From: Flavobacteriaceae bacterium
GTDB taxonomy: Bacteria > Bacteroidota > Bacteroidia > Flavobacteriales > Flavobacteriaceae
DNA: 36,089 bases
Direction: 5' to 3'
NCBI GenBank assembly: GCA_013042625.1
Contig: JABDPU010000250.1
Coordinates: 1-36,089, forward strand
This document shows, piece after piece, positions 23,614 to 33,104 of the stretch; within the stretch, counting starts at the first letter, position 1; each line of letters starts with the position of its first letter. The notes below the pieces were generated by a model. The model worked only from the letters and a program-made list of their open reading frames with translations. It did no database searches and was not told where the DNA came from. A program made the translations under genes and the position numbers.

Positions 23614-24375
23614 TTAATCAATTTCTAATAATACGGGACAATGATCACTGTGATATGCTTCGGTGAGTATTGCAGCCCTTTTTAATCTTTTTTCCAATGG
23701 TGAAGAAGCCATGGCATAATCCAAACGCCAGCCTTTGTTATTTGCCCTGGCATTTGCCCGGTAACTCCACCAACTGTAATAATGCGGTTCTTTGTTGAAA
23801 TACCTGAATGTATCTATAAAACCACTGTCGATAAAATTACCTATCCACTCCCTTTCAACGGGTAGAAAGCCAGAGACCTTCTTATTCCTTACAGGGTCAT
23901 GGATGTCTATGGCTTCATGACAGATATTATAGTCACCACATATAACCAGATTTGGCTTTTGTTTTTTAAGATTATCGATATAGGTCTGGAACATATCCAT
24001 ATATTCCAGTTTATGATCCAATCTGGCGATATTTGTTCCTGAAGGAACATATAAGCTCATTACAGATACATCATCGAAATCAACGCGGAGGTTTCGACCT
24101 TCGAAATCCATAGATTCTATTCCGGTTCCATACTCTACCTGATTGGGTTCTTTTTTACAAAGAATTGCAACACCACTGTAGCCTTTTTTTTGCGCACTGA
24201 ACCAATAATGATACTCATATCCGGCTTTCTCAATTAGTTCGAGATCCAGTTGTTCTTTAAGTGCTTTGATTTCCTGCAGGCAGATCACATCGGGTGAAGC
24301 AGCGCGTAGCCAATCGATAAACCCTTTATTTATGGCGGCTCTTATACCATTAACATTATATGAAATAATCTTCAT
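23614..24375 (-). CDS. xth: Exodeoxyribonuclease III
   Basis: A 253-residue AP endonuclease / 3'-5' exonuclease of base-excision repair. The start at 24375 (MKIISYNVNGIRAA) matches the family; a start at 24384 adds MGR. Catalytic landmarks are N in SYNVNGIRA, E in ICLQEIKA, LVICGDYNICH with D and N, and the C-terminal catalytic histidine in YHSDHCPVLLEI. The RLDYAMAS strand is also conserved. It is the first gene of a leftward trio (xth, OmpA lipoprotein, aldo/keto reductase) and is divergent from the large barrel gene. Confidence 0.96.
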   Translation of the reverse strand: MKIISYNVNGIRAAINKGFIDWLRAASPDVICLQEIKALKEQLDLELIEKAGYEYHYWFSAQKKGYSGVAILCKKEPNQVEYGTGIESMDFEGRNLRVDFDDVSVMSLYVPSGTNIARLDHKLEYMDMFQTYIDNLKKQKPNLVICGDYNICHEAIDIHDPVRNKKVSGFLPVEREWIGNFIDSGFIDTFRYFNKEPHYYSWWSYRANARANNKGWRLDYAMASSPLEKRLKRAAILTEAYHSDHCPVLLEID

Positions 24376-24495
24376 TCGGCCCATTCGAATTTCAGCTAAA
24401 ATAAATAATGCTGTACTTTTACACCATTATATTAGAACAGATTTAACGAAAACTATCAACAAAATATTTTGTATTGTTTTTAGTTTATCTCTTAG

Positions 24496-27400
24496 ATGAA
24501 AATTAGGCTGGCTTTTCTCTTTATCCTGCTGTGTACTTTGCTTTCCGCTCAGGATAAATCAAATTACAAGACCATCCGGGTTGCTGTTAATGATTCAATC
24601 CAGATCGATTCGGTAAGTATTAATCCCGGTCGATTCCAGCTACGCGATATTAGCGGTTTCGTTATTGATAGTAGTAAATACACCGTAGATTTTAAAAAAT
24701 CCATTCTCATATTCAGGGAACTACCGGTATCAGACAGCCTGATAATCGACTATTTGAAATACCCGGACTTTATAACAAAAACCTACAGCAGGCTTGATCC
24801 TGAGCTTATTTTAAGCGATACCAAGGACTTAAATACCTTGTACAGGCTTTCACAATCGAATCAAGAGCGATCATTTACTCCTTTTGAAGGACTTACAACC
24901 ACCGGAAGTATATCCCGTGGCATAACGATTGGCAACAACCAGAATTCAGTTCTTAACAGTGAGTTAGACCTTCAAATCAGCGGGCGGCTCAATGACAAAG
25001 TCTCATTAAGGGCATCGATCCAGGATGCTAACATTCCGCTTCAGGAAAGCGGTTATTCCCAAAGACTGGATGAATTCGACCAGGTTTTCATCGAATTATT
25101 CAGTGAGAATTGGAACATCAGGGCAGGAGATATCGACCTTGTTAACCCTGAATCCTATTTTGCCAAATTCTCCAAGCGTGTTCAGGGGCTTCAGGTACAG
25201 GCTAAATTAAATCATCCGGAATCAGAAACTCATTTATTTGCCTCCGGGGCTCTGGTAAGAGGACAATTTGCCAGGAGTCAGTTTACTGCCCAGGAGGGAA
25301 ACCAGGGGCCCTATAAACTCCGAGGGAATAACAATGAGTTATTTGTTCTGATCGTGTCGGGAAGTGAATCAGTATACGTAAACGGTGTACTGGTTGAGAG
25401 AGGAGAAAATAAAGATTATATAATCGATTACAATGCAGGAGAGATCATTTTTAATTCAACTTTTCCTATCACTTCTGAAATGAGAATAACAGTTGATTAC
25501 CAATTCAGTGAAAGGAATTATTCGAGATTGGTGGCATTCGGAGGTGCGAGGTATAAAAGCGATTCGTTCCATATTGGTGTTTCGGTTTACAACGAGAACG
25601 ATGCCAAGAATCAACCACTTCAACAGAATTTATCTTCTGAGCAAGTCCAGATCCTTGGTGATGCAGGGGATGATATGACACAGATGACGGCTCCATCAGC
25701 CATTCCTGAGAGTTTTAACGAAAACCGCATTCTCTATAAAAAGGAGTTGATCAATGGCGTTGAGGCATTTGTGTTCTCAAATGATCCAAATGATGAGCTC
25801 TTCAGTGTAAAATTTAGTTTGATTGGTGATCTGCAGGGGAATTATATAGTTAGCAACACCAATGCCATCAATACTATTTTTGAATATGTTGAACCAATAA
25901 ACGGTGTCCCCCAGGGAAATTATGAACCTATAGTTCAATTAATTGCCCCCACCAAACTTCAGATGATTGTTATAAATGGTGGCTACACTCCATCCGACAA
26001 GACCAACATATCATTCGAGTTAAGCGGCAGCAATAATGACCTGAATCTGTTCTCGAATCTGGATGATGGCGATAATAATGGCTTCGCAGCGCATCTTTCA
26101 TTCGATCAGAACATTATAAGGAAGGACAGTAGCTGGACCTTTTCGGCATTGGGAAAAGCCGACTATATCGATGATCGTTTTGCTACTATTGAACGATTAT
26201 ACAACCCTGAGTTTAACAGGGACTGGAACCTCGATCAGCCAACCGGTGACCAGAGATTCATTACAGCAGGGATGAACTTGCAACATCCAGAAAAGGGTAT
26301 CGCGAACTATAGTTATCAGAATCTGAATTATTCAGGAGATTTTAATGGAAATAAGCATAATGGCCTGGTCGATCTCAAATTAAACCGCCTGTCTGTCTAT
26401 TCAAATTCTTCTGCCTTGTCGACTTCCTCCATGAGGACCACTTCACAATTTGTTCGTTCATTTAACCGCCTGGTATACGCACATAAAAAAGGCTGGATCG
26501 GGGGGAAATTTGCAATGGAAGATAACGAACAGCGGGATGTAGAAAGCGACACCTTAACACCATTGAGTCAGCGCTTTAGTTCATACGAATTATTTACAGG
26601 CATTGGTGATAGCACCAATATCTATGTAGAAGTAGGATATAAAACCAGGCTTAATGACAGCCTTAGGAACAATGTTGTAGAACGTGTTAATACGTCAAAT
26701 ACCTATTTCCTTCGGTCCCGATTGATCAAAAACCAAAAGACCAACCTGGCCTTGTTTTTAAATTATCGGGACTTAAAATTTTCGGATGACCGAGATAATG
26801 AAAACTCCCTGAATTCAAGATTGCAATTCAGTCAGAATCTTCTGAATCAATTGATCCAGTTCAATACTGTATTTGAGACGAACTCGGGAACTTTACCACA
26901 ACAGGAATTTACATATGTTGAGGTAGAGGCTGGCCAGGGAGCATATACCTGGATCGACTATAATGAAAACGGCATTCAGGAACTGGAAGAGTTTGAAATT
27001 GCCCAGTTCCAGGACCAGGGCAGTTACATACGGGTTTTGCTGCCTAACCAGGTTTTTATAAAAACGCATCAAAACCGATTCAGTCAAAACCTGACGATAA
27101 ATCCGCAGCGATTAGCAAACCAAGGATCAAAACCTCCTTCATTCTGGAGTAAACTTTACAATCAAACCTCCTATCTGATCGATCGAAAGGTCAGGCGAGA
27201 TGGCAATAATTTCAACCTGAATCCATTCGATAGCGATGCCGATGATTTACTAGGTCTGCAGCAAAATTTCAGGAATACGCTTTTCTTCAACAGGGGAAAA
27301 CAGCGATACACTACCTCTTATTCGTTCATCACTACCAAGTCCCGCTCTGTACTAAGCGTTGGTTTTATTGAGAATTCGATAAGGAGTCATCAAATAGATT

Positions 27401-27900
27401 TCAACCATAAGATCAAAAACACATGGTTGATCAATACGCTAGCTTCTTTCGACTTCAATAGGAGTCGTAGTGAGAACTTCACTAGTAAAAATTTTGATTT
27501 AGAGGGTATTCGCATAGGTCCGAAGGTCTCCTATTTGTTAAACGACCGAATTCGTTTTGACCTCTTTTACCAATTGAGTGAGAAGGACAATATCATTGGG
27601 AACATGGAGAGTTTAACTCAACAAAAATATGGGGCGTCATTCCAATTTTCCAGTAACCAAAAGGCAGCAATAAACGGGGAATTCAATTATTTCTCCAACA
27701 AATTCGCAGGTAATTCTAATTCACCTGTTGCATACCAGATGCTGGAAGGCCTTCAACCAGGCACTAACTTCACCTGGAGTTTAATCGCCCAAAAGAAGAT
27801 CACTAAATTCCTGGATTTGAACCTTAATTACTTCGGAAGAAAATCGGAATCAAGTCGGACCATCCATACCGGCAGCGTCCAGCTCAAGGCATACTTCTAA
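24496..27900 (+). CDS. Large predicted outer-membrane beta-barrel protein of unknown function
   Basis: An 1134-residue secreted protein; signal peptide 1-18 (LLSAQ). The first 120 residues look like an Ig-like domain. From about 130 the sequence has the alternating aromatic/polar pattern of a beta barrel, starting GSISRGITIGNNQNSVLNSELDLQISG. YVNGVLVERGENKDYIIDYNAGEIIF at 294-319 resembles the repeated NGxxLxxGxDYxIDYxxGxVxF motif of the gliding/T9SS protein SprA. Residues 821-832 (DYNENGIQELEE) form an EF-hand-like calcium loop. The C-terminus ends HTGSVQLKAYF, a barrel-type terminal strand. I know no name for it. A link to the surface machinery is inference from the SprA-like motif only. 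Confidence 0.88.
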   Translation: MKIRLAFLFILLCTLLSAQDKSNYKTIRVAVNDSIQIDSVSINPGRFQLRDISGFVIDSSKYTVDFKKSILIFRELPVSDSLIIDYLKYPDFITKTYSRLDPELILSDTKDLNTLYRLSQSNQERSFTPFEGLTTTGSISRGITIGNNQNSVLNSELDLQISGRLNDKVSLRASIQDANIPLQESGYSQRLDEFDQVFIELFSENWNIRAGDIDLVNPESYFAKFSKRVQGLQVQAKLNHPESETHLFASGALVRGQFARSQFTAQEGNQGPYKLRGNNNELFVLIVSGSESVYVNGVLVERGENKDYIIDYNAGEIIFNSTFPITSEMRITVDYQFSERNYSRLVAFGGARYKSDSFHIGVSVYNENDAKNQPLQQNLSSEQVQILGDAGDDMTQMTAPSAIPESFNENRILYKKELINGVEAFVFSNDPNDELFSVKFSLIGDLQGNYIVSNTNAINTIFEYVEPINGVPQGNYEPIVQLIAPTKLQMIVINGGYTPSDKTNISFELSGSNNDLNLFSNLDDGDNNGFAAHLSFDQNIIRKDSSWTFSALGKADYIDDRFATIERLYNPEFNRDWNLDQPTGDQRFITAGMNLQHPEKGIANYSYQNLNYSGDFNGNKHNGLVDLKLNRLSVYSNSSALSTSSMRTTSQFVRSFNRLVYAHKKGWIGGKFAMEDNEQRDVESDTLTPLSQRFSSYELFTGIGDSTNIYVEVGYKTRLNDSLRNNVVERVNTSNTYFLRSRLIKNQKTNLALFLNYRDLKFSDDRDNENSLNSRLQFSQNLLNQLIQFNTVFETNSGTLPQQEFTYVEVEAGQGAYTWIDYNENGIQELEEFEIAQFQDQGSYIRVLLPNQVFIKTHQNRFSQNLTINPQRLANQGSKPPSFWSKLYNQTSYLIDRKVRRDGNNFNLNPFDSDADDLLGLQQNFRNTLFFNRGKQRYTTSYSFITTKSRSVLSVGFIENSIRSHQIDFNHKIKNTWLINTLASFDFNRSRSENFTSKNFDLEGIRIGPKVSYLLNDRIRFDLFYQLSEKDNIIGNMESLTQQKYGASFQFSSNQKAAINGEFNYFSNKFAGNSNSPVAYQMLEGLQPGTNFTWSLIAQKKITKFLDLNLNYFGRKSESSRTIHTGSVQLKAYF

Positions 27901-27949
27901 TATAAAGCGGTATATTTTTTGTATTTTCAATTTCAATAATACTTAAACT

Positions 27950-28312
27950 ATGGAATTGCTGATAAAATCATTTCTATTATGGTCTCTCGTATTGATCTCG
28001 GGTTGCAATGCAGCCAAGGAAGTGACTGATGAACAACAGAACAGACAACAAATGACAGAACAGAATACTAAAGACTACAGCTCCGAGGGGTTCTCCAAAA
28101 TAATCATGGTACGTTTGGAAGAAAGTGAATGCCCCTTTGTAATGGTGCTTGAAGAGAGTAAAGAACGGCTTGACCCTTTGAACCTGGATGAAGGAAAATT
28201 TAGTGAATTAAAGAACGCTGAGCAAGAGGCATGGATAAAATTCAGAAGGCTTCGCCGAACCAGTCGCTGTCCAAACACCTCTCCTGTTCAATTACTGGAA
28301 ATCAAAAACTAA
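27950..28312 (+). CDS. Small hypothetical lipoprotein
   Basis: A 120-residue predicted lipoprotein: hydrophobic signal 1-18 and lipobox LISGC with Cys19. A glutamine/threonine-rich linker (about 22-45) leads to a short domain with two cysteines, in SECPFVMVLEESKERLDPLNL and RTSRCPNTSPVQLLEI, which could pair. The pattern KIIMVRLEESECPFVMVLEE...AWIKFRRLRRTSRCPNTSPV recalls conserved flavobacterial hypothetical proteins, but I cannot assign a function. It follows the barrel gene by 49 nt on the same strand and ends at a strong terminator, so it may share that transcript. Confidence 0.8.
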   Translation: MELLIKSFLLWSLVLISGCNAAKEVTDEQQNRQQMTEQNTKDYSSEGFSKIIMVRLEESECPFVMVLEESKERLDPLNLDEGKFSELKNAEQEAWIKFRRLRRTSRCPNTSPVQLLEIKN

Positions 28313-28324
28313 ATAGGATCTAAT

Positions 28325-28355
28325 AAAAAACCCCGGTTTTTGGCCGGGGTTTTTT
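28325..28355. terminator. Bidirectional terminator
   Basis: AAAAAACCCCGG (28325-28336) pairs with CCGGGGTTTTTT (28344-28355). A-run and T-run on either side serve both the small lipoprotein gene and the converging T9SS gene. Confidence 0.93.
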
Positions 28356-28373
28356 ATTATTTAAGCTCAAGGT

Positions 28374-31322
28374 TTATTTAACAATAATACGCTTGATATT
28401 ACTTTGATTGTTATTGCCTATTTTGACAAAATACATGCCGGCTGCAACGTATGACATATCCAACCTGTGCTCATATCCATTTCCGCTCTCATTTTCAAGA
28501 GATTTGTAGTAAATGGTCTGTCCGAGAACATTTTGAACCGTTAGTTGAAGGCGTTCATTGATTGAAGATGTTGGTAACTTAACAAGGAACTGATTGTCTT
28601 CCTCATAGATAATGGTTATACCCTCTTCAATAAGTGGATCATCAACAGAAAGGTTTGTATTACTACACAGTTGAAGCGTCCAGCCCAGGAATGTTCCGCC
28701 GTCAAAATTGGCGTCATCCAGAATCTCAAGGGTCCAATCCCCAATAGATTGTAAGCCATCGAATGCCGATAAGCTCTCCTGCGGAATAAAGGATCCGGTG
28801 AAAGGTCCTGTTCCGGAGGAAATTGGAGTTGATGCTTCATCATCAAACACAGTATTCGTCATATTATCTGAACTGGATCCTACATCCTGGCACAAATAAA
28901 TTGCAGGTGATCCTCCAGGTCCGATCAATCGTATTTCAAGATCTGCATTCCAGGTATGCACTAAATCGATGGTAACATTTACATCATTGATCACAAAATC
29001 ATCTGTATAAGTTACTACAGAATTGGTGAAGCTTCCTGCATCCGGGCCAATAGGTTGAGATGTAGTATTAGATTGTGACTGGCAAGACACATTTGTCACG
29101 TCAGTTGAAGTTGAATCATTGGCATTATCGCTATCTGCACCTAGTAAAGTGGTAGCAACAATATTATAGGTTGCAACACTTGATAAATTAGCAAGGGCGG
29201 TAAACGAATAAGAAAGTGTGCCTCCTGCTAAGACTGTAGCAACCACGGTTTCAACAACCGGGGTTCCGCCATCAATAGCATATTGAACATCAAAACCGGA
29301 TTGATCCTGGGTTCCAAAGTTCTCAATGGTAACCGTTACGGTTTCATTGCCTAGCCCCTCACCGCTAACAGGCGAGGTTATTTCAGTAACACCTATATCA
29401 TCAGCTAAAATATGGGTGACATCCTGGGACACACAATCATTACTATTATCTTCATCGGTGGTATAGTCTGTACAAGATGTTATAGAATAGGTCTGCCCTT
29501 GGGTAGAAAGATCTGCAGTTGCTGCAAAAACGTGCTGTGCCGTGGCACCGGCGGTTAATGTTCCGGCATAGGCTTCAGAAACCACTGTTCCACCATCTAC
29601 CTGGTAGGTTACATTAAATCCGGAAGCATCCAATTCTCCAAAATTTCTTACTGTAACCGTAATAGTCTCAGCATTAGAAAGTGCCCCATCTGTAGGTGTG
29701 TCAACACTAATAACCCCAACATCATTATTGAAATTTGGTGCCAGCTGGAAAACTCCGGCAACATTTTTACGGCCACTGGCCATGATCTCATTTACAAACC
29801 AAAATTTCTTATCGCCATCGGGGTCAATATCGATCTTACTATAATCACCATATCGATCAAAGGGTCCGGGAATATTTGCATCTCCAGCCTGGATAACTTG
29901 TTCGGCCACTGTCATCGTTCCGAGCGGATCTGATGCATATCGACCGGTATAATATGTCCCAACCACTACATTAGGATCGGCACTATTGGGGCTGGACATG
30001 GATGTATATCCCATCCCTATATTCCCCTGGACGTCAAATGTCAAACTCGAATTCCAGGCGTGTCGGTTATCAGGAGCGGTATATGTGCCTTCCTGGTAAA
30101 GTGTCCATGGCTGGTTATCGGCGGTTTGCCTTAACTCCACCCATCTGACCGCTGCCTGCTTTGCTACGGTTGGATCAACATCAACAACAAAACTAAATAA
30201 TGCCGAATTATGTGTTCCAAACTTTCTGAATTGCGCCTGGTTATATATTAAACCCTGCAAGGCATCAATAGCCTGCCCACCACCTGGTTGGGGAAGATTA
30301 GAAAAAGACCCCCCGTCAAATACATTCACAAAAGGTGCTAAAGGAATTTCCGTGGGTGCAGAAACATTGGATTGCATAGGATTACTCCAGTCAATATCAA
30401 CGGTCCAATATTTAATATGATCCTGGGTAATGCCACCTCCCCATGCGTCATCCTGAAGTGCAACAATTGTTGCCCCACCTAAAGCCGGATAAGGTCCGGC
30501 ACTCACACTAAGGGCATGCGGACTATGAAATCCGAAGGTTACAAGTCCTGTTAAATTAAAGGTAACTATCTGTGGTGTTGTTCCCGAAGCTGGTTCCGGA
30601 TCGATCATAGCATCTCTTTCAAAAATGTGAAAGAGACCTCCATTATTATCGGTCATATAATATCCATCACTCCATACCGACATTTTTTGATAATCGTTAA
30701 CGGAACCATAGGTATATACCGTCCAGGTATCATTAACTGGGTCCGGTCCGTCAGACACCGCTACCTGAACGCCAGCACCAAGGAGGGTAAGAACCCATTT
30801 ATCTGCTGCATCATCATAGGACGCCGTCAAATCACAGCAGCCTGATGAAGTGAATATATTTGTTTCGTCTAATTGGGCTGTTAACGGATTACCGCTTTTG
30901 TCAAAAATTCTGAATCCTGTATTGATCACCGCAAAATAATGGTTTGGCCCAACAGCTCCGGCCGGATCAGTGGGAGCCGAACTCGATGCCGCAGTTTCAA
31001 AAACAAATTCCGGCATTCGCGTCGGGATCGTATTTTTCAAACGATGAGGATTCTTAGCCAACGGATCGGGGCCTTTTGAACCTTTGCCAGGAATCATGTT
31101 TATTTTTGATTCCCGAACCCTTCCATCATCCATTTCCTTTAATGTATCAGATTCATCCAAAATAAGATTTGATCGGGACGACAAGGATGCAACATGTTCA
31201 ATTTTGTCCGGGTATTGAACCGAAACAGGGCTCAGGCCTTTCTTTTCAATCTCCTGACCATAGGTCAAATTATAAGTTAGAGCGAAAAGTAGGCAAAGTG
31301 CCCAGAGTAATTTTGATCTCAT
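28374..31322 (-). CDS. T9SS-secreted surface protein with CARDB repeats, P-domain and sorting domain
   Basis: A 982-residue secreted protein. Signal peptide 1-22. Residues about 100-525 form a propeller-like region opening SAPTDPAGAVGPNHYFAVINTGFRIFDKSG. Two CARDB-type Ig repeats follow (about 529-635 and 639-750, both starting (N)DIGVxxIxxP). Then comes a proprotein-convertase P-like domain (about 756-886, with VNVTIDLVHTWNADLEIRLIGPGG and SIGDWTLEILDDANFDGGTFLGWTLQLC). The end is a type A T9SS sorting domain (about 921-982, LTVQNVLGQTIYYKSL...MSYVAAGMYFVKIGNNNQSNIKRIIVK). No protease triad was noticed, so it may be adhesive or structural. It depends on the type IX secretion system for export. 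Confidence 0.93.
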   Translation of the reverse strand: MRSKLLWALCLLFALTYNLTYGQEIEKKGLSPVSVQYPDKIEHVASLSSRSNLILDESDTLKEMDDGRVRESKINMIPGKGSKGPDPLAKNPHRLKNTIPTRMPEFVFETAASSSAPTDPAGAVGPNHYFAVINTGFRIFDKSGNPLTAQLDETNIFTSSGCCDLTASYDDAADKWVLTLLGAGVQVAVSDGPDPVNDTWTVYTYGSVNDYQKMSVWSDGYYMTDNNGGLFHIFERDAMIDPEPASGTTPQIVTFNLTGLVTFGFHSPHALSVSAGPYPALGGATIVALQDDAWGGGITQDHIKYWTVDIDWSNPMQSNVSAPTEIPLAPFVNVFDGGSFSNLPQPGGGQAIDALQGLIYNQAQFRKFGTHNSALFSFVVDVDPTVAKQAAVRWVELRQTADNQPWTLYQEGTYTAPDNRHAWNSSLTFDVQGNIGMGYTSMSSPNSADPNVVVGTYYTGRYASDPLGTMTVAEQVIQAGDANIPGPFDRYGDYSKIDIDPDGDKKFWFVNEIMASGRKNVAGVFQLAPNFNNDVGVISVDTPTDGALSNAETITVTVRNFGELDASGFNVTYQVDGGTVVSEAYAGTLTAGATAQHVFAATADLSTQGQTYSITSCTDYTTDEDNSNDCVSQDVTHILADDIGVTEITSPVSGEGLGNETVTVTIENFGTQDQSGFDVQYAIDGGTPVVETVVATVLAGGTLSYSFTALANLSSVATYNIVATTLLGADSDNANDSTSTDVTNVSCQSQSNTTSQPIGPDAGSFTNSVVTYTDDFVINDVNVTIDLVHTWNADLEIRLIGPGGSPAIYLCQDVGSSSDNMTNTVFDDEASTPISSGTGPFTGSFIPQESLSAFDGLQSIGDWTLEILDDANFDGGTFLGWTLQLCSNTNLSVDDPLIEEGITIIYEEDNQFLVKLPTSSINERLQLTVQNVLGQTIYYKSLENESGNGYEHRLDMSYVAAGMYFVKIGNNNQSNIKRIIVK

Positions 31323-31424
31323 AATAATTGATATTTCTTAGTTGTTAGTTTTTCCTTTATAAGGCTATTAAAAGTAATGCTTTTTTGAAAAACATTCGAA
31401 CATTGCACCAATTAATGGATGAAC

Positions 31425-31458
31425 GACAATCGAAATGTATTGATTGTCAAACATTTCG
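31425..31458. repeat. Two interleaved inverted repeats upstream of the T9SS protein gene
   Basis: GACAATC (31425-31431) mirrors GATTGTC (31442-31448). CGAAATGT (31431-31438) mirrors ACATTTCG (31451-31458). The two dyads are interlocked, in the gap between glyS and the T9SS gene. This could be a regulator binding site or chance; a simple terminator is less likely, as no T-run follows. Confidence 0.5.
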
Positions 31459-31494
31459 GACAAATAATACTTAGAAACAGTAATAAAGCGGTAG

Positions 31495-33042
31495 TCAGGA
31501 TCGCATTCGCATCAGCCAGTTCTTGACCTCTACCTGATCCTTGATCAGGCCTTTTAACTGGGAAATGGGGACGCGTTTTTGTTCCATGGTATCTCGCTCA
31601 CGAATAGTCACGGTATGATCCTCCAAAGTATCATGATCTACAGTTATACAAAATGGAGTACCTGCTGCATCCTGACGACGGTAACGCCTACCAACTGCGT
31701 CCTTTTCGTCATATTGCACATTAAAATCCCATTTGAGGTCTTCCACAATTTTCCTTGCTATTTCAGGAAGGCCGTCCTTTTTCACAAGAGGAAGAATAGC
31801 CGCCTTTGTAGGCGCAATCACTGAAGGTAATTTTAGTACAACCCTGGTTGTCCCATTCTCCAGTTCTTCATTCTGCAAAGCGTTAGAGAATACAGCAAGA
31901 AACATCCTGTCAAGGCCAATTGAAGTTTCCAAAACATAAGGAACATAGCTTTTATTTTCCTCATGATCAAAATATTGAAGTTTTTTACCGGTATACTTTT
32001 CATGCTGGGCAAGATCGAAATCTGTGCGGGAATGAATTCCTTCGAGCTCTTTGAACCCAAAAGGAAACTTGAATTCTATATCAGTGGCCGCATCGGCATA
32101 ATGGGCTAATTTCTCATGATCATGAAAACGGTAATTCTCTTCTCCCAATCCGAGTGACAAATGCCATTTCATCCGTTCTTCCTTCCAATGCTCATACCAT
32201 TCTTTCTGGGTTCCCGGCTTAATAAAGAATTGCATCTCCATCTGCTCAAATTCCCTCATCCTGAAAATAAATTGTCGTGCAACGATCTCATTCCTGAAGG
32301 CCTTTCCTGTTTGTGCGATTCCAAAGGGAATTTTCATCCGCCCCGTTTTCTGAACATTGAGGAAATTGACGAAGATACCCTGGGCGGTTTCCGGCCTTAA
32401 ATAGAGATCCATGGCCGAATCGGCGCTGGCACCCAGTTTAGTGCCAAACATCAGGTTAAATTGTTTAACATCAGTCCAGTTCTTACTACCGGATAAAGGG
32501 CAAACAATTCCCAACTCTTCAATAAGGGCTTTTACGTCGGCAAGATCCTCATCCTCGAGCGATTTAGCCAACCGCTTTAAAATTATTTCTGATTTTTCCA
32601 TATAACCAACCACCCGTGGATTGGTCGTTACAAATTGTTCCTCATCAAAAGATTCGCCAAATCGTTTTCTTGCCTTCGCAATCTCCTTGTTGATCTTACC
32701 TTCAATCTTGGCCACATGGTCTTCAACCAACACATCGGCTCTATACCTTTTCTTAGAATCTTTATTATCGATCAGAGGATCATTAAACGCATCGACATGG
32801 CCAGAGGCTTTCCATGTTGTGGGGTGCATAAAGATGGCTGCATCTATTCCTACAATATTCTCATGCATTTGAACCATGGCTTTCCACCAATAATCCCTGA
32901 TATTGTTTTTTAGTTCAACACCGTTTTGCGCATAGTCATAAACAGCGCTTAAACCATCATAAATCTCACTGCTTTGAAATACATATCCATATTCCTTTGC
33001 ATGTGAAATAACTTTCTTGAATCGATCCTCCTGATTTGCCAT
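31495..33042 (-). CDS. glyS: Glycine--tRNA ligase (single-chain class II)
   Basis: A 515-residue class II aminoacyl-tRNA synthetase of the alpha2 (eukaryote-like) type. Motif 2 region is AQTGKAFRNEIVARQFIFRMREFEQMEMQFF, motif 3 is ETSIGLDRMFLAVF, and LYLRPETAQGIFVNFLNV is the glycine-enzyme signature. The C-terminal anticodon-binding domain spans about 410-515 (APTKAAILPLVKKDG...GRRYRRQDAAGTPFCITVDHDT). The start at 33042 is well placed: the next methionines lie inside conserved sequence. A TAnnTTTG box on its strand ends only 4 nt before the ATG, so the mRNA may be leaderless. Confidence 0.98.
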   Translation of the reverse strand: MANQEDRFKKVISHAKEYGYVFQSSEIYDGLSAVYDYAQNGVELKNNIRDYWWKAMVQMHENIVGIDAAIFMHPTTWKASGHVDAFNDPLIDNKDSKKRYRADVLVEDHVAKIEGKINKEIAKARKRFGESFDEEQFVTTNPRVVGYMEKSEIILKRLAKSLEDEDLADVKALIEELGIVCPLSGSKNWTDVKQFNLMFGTKLGASADSAMDLYLRPETAQGIFVNFLNVQKTGRMKIPFGIAQTGKAFRNEIVARQFIFRMREFEQMEMQFFIKPGTQKEWYEHWKEERMKWHLSLGLGEENYRFHDHEKLAHYADAATDIEFKFPFGFKELEGIHSRTDFDLAQHEKYTGKKLQYFDHEENKSYVPYVLETSIGLDRMFLAVFSNALQNEELENGTTRVVLKLPSVIAPTKAAILPLVKKDGLPEIARKIVEDLKWDFNVQYDEKDAVGRRYRRQDAAGTPFCITVDHDTLEDHTVTIRERDTMEQKRVPISQLKGLIKDQVEVKNWLMRMRS

Positions 33043-33046
33043 GCTG

Positions 33047-33054
33047 CAAAAATA
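33047..33054 (-). promoter_or_regulatory. -7 element immediately before glyS
   Basis: The minus strand reads TATTTTTG, ending 4 nt before the start codon. A TTTG (plus 33070-33073) lies 15 nt upstream. If used, transcription would begin at or next to the ATG. Confidence 0.5.
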
Positions 33055-33081
33055 AAAAACCGCTCAAAACAAATGGAGCGG
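33052..33081 (-). terminator. Terminator downstream of the coiled-coil protein gene
   Basis: On the minus strand, CCGCTC (33076-33081) pairs with GAGCGG (33060-33065), followed by TTTTTTATTTTT. It partly overlaps the putative glyS -7 box. Confidence 0.8.
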
Positions 33082-33104
33082 GAAGGAGAAAATAATTTGA
33101 TGGA

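Noticed and set aside
31425-31458. H-type pseudoknot formed by the two interleaved repeats
   Set aside because: The first connecting loop would have zero nucleotides across a 7-bp helix, which is not sterically possible without fraying.
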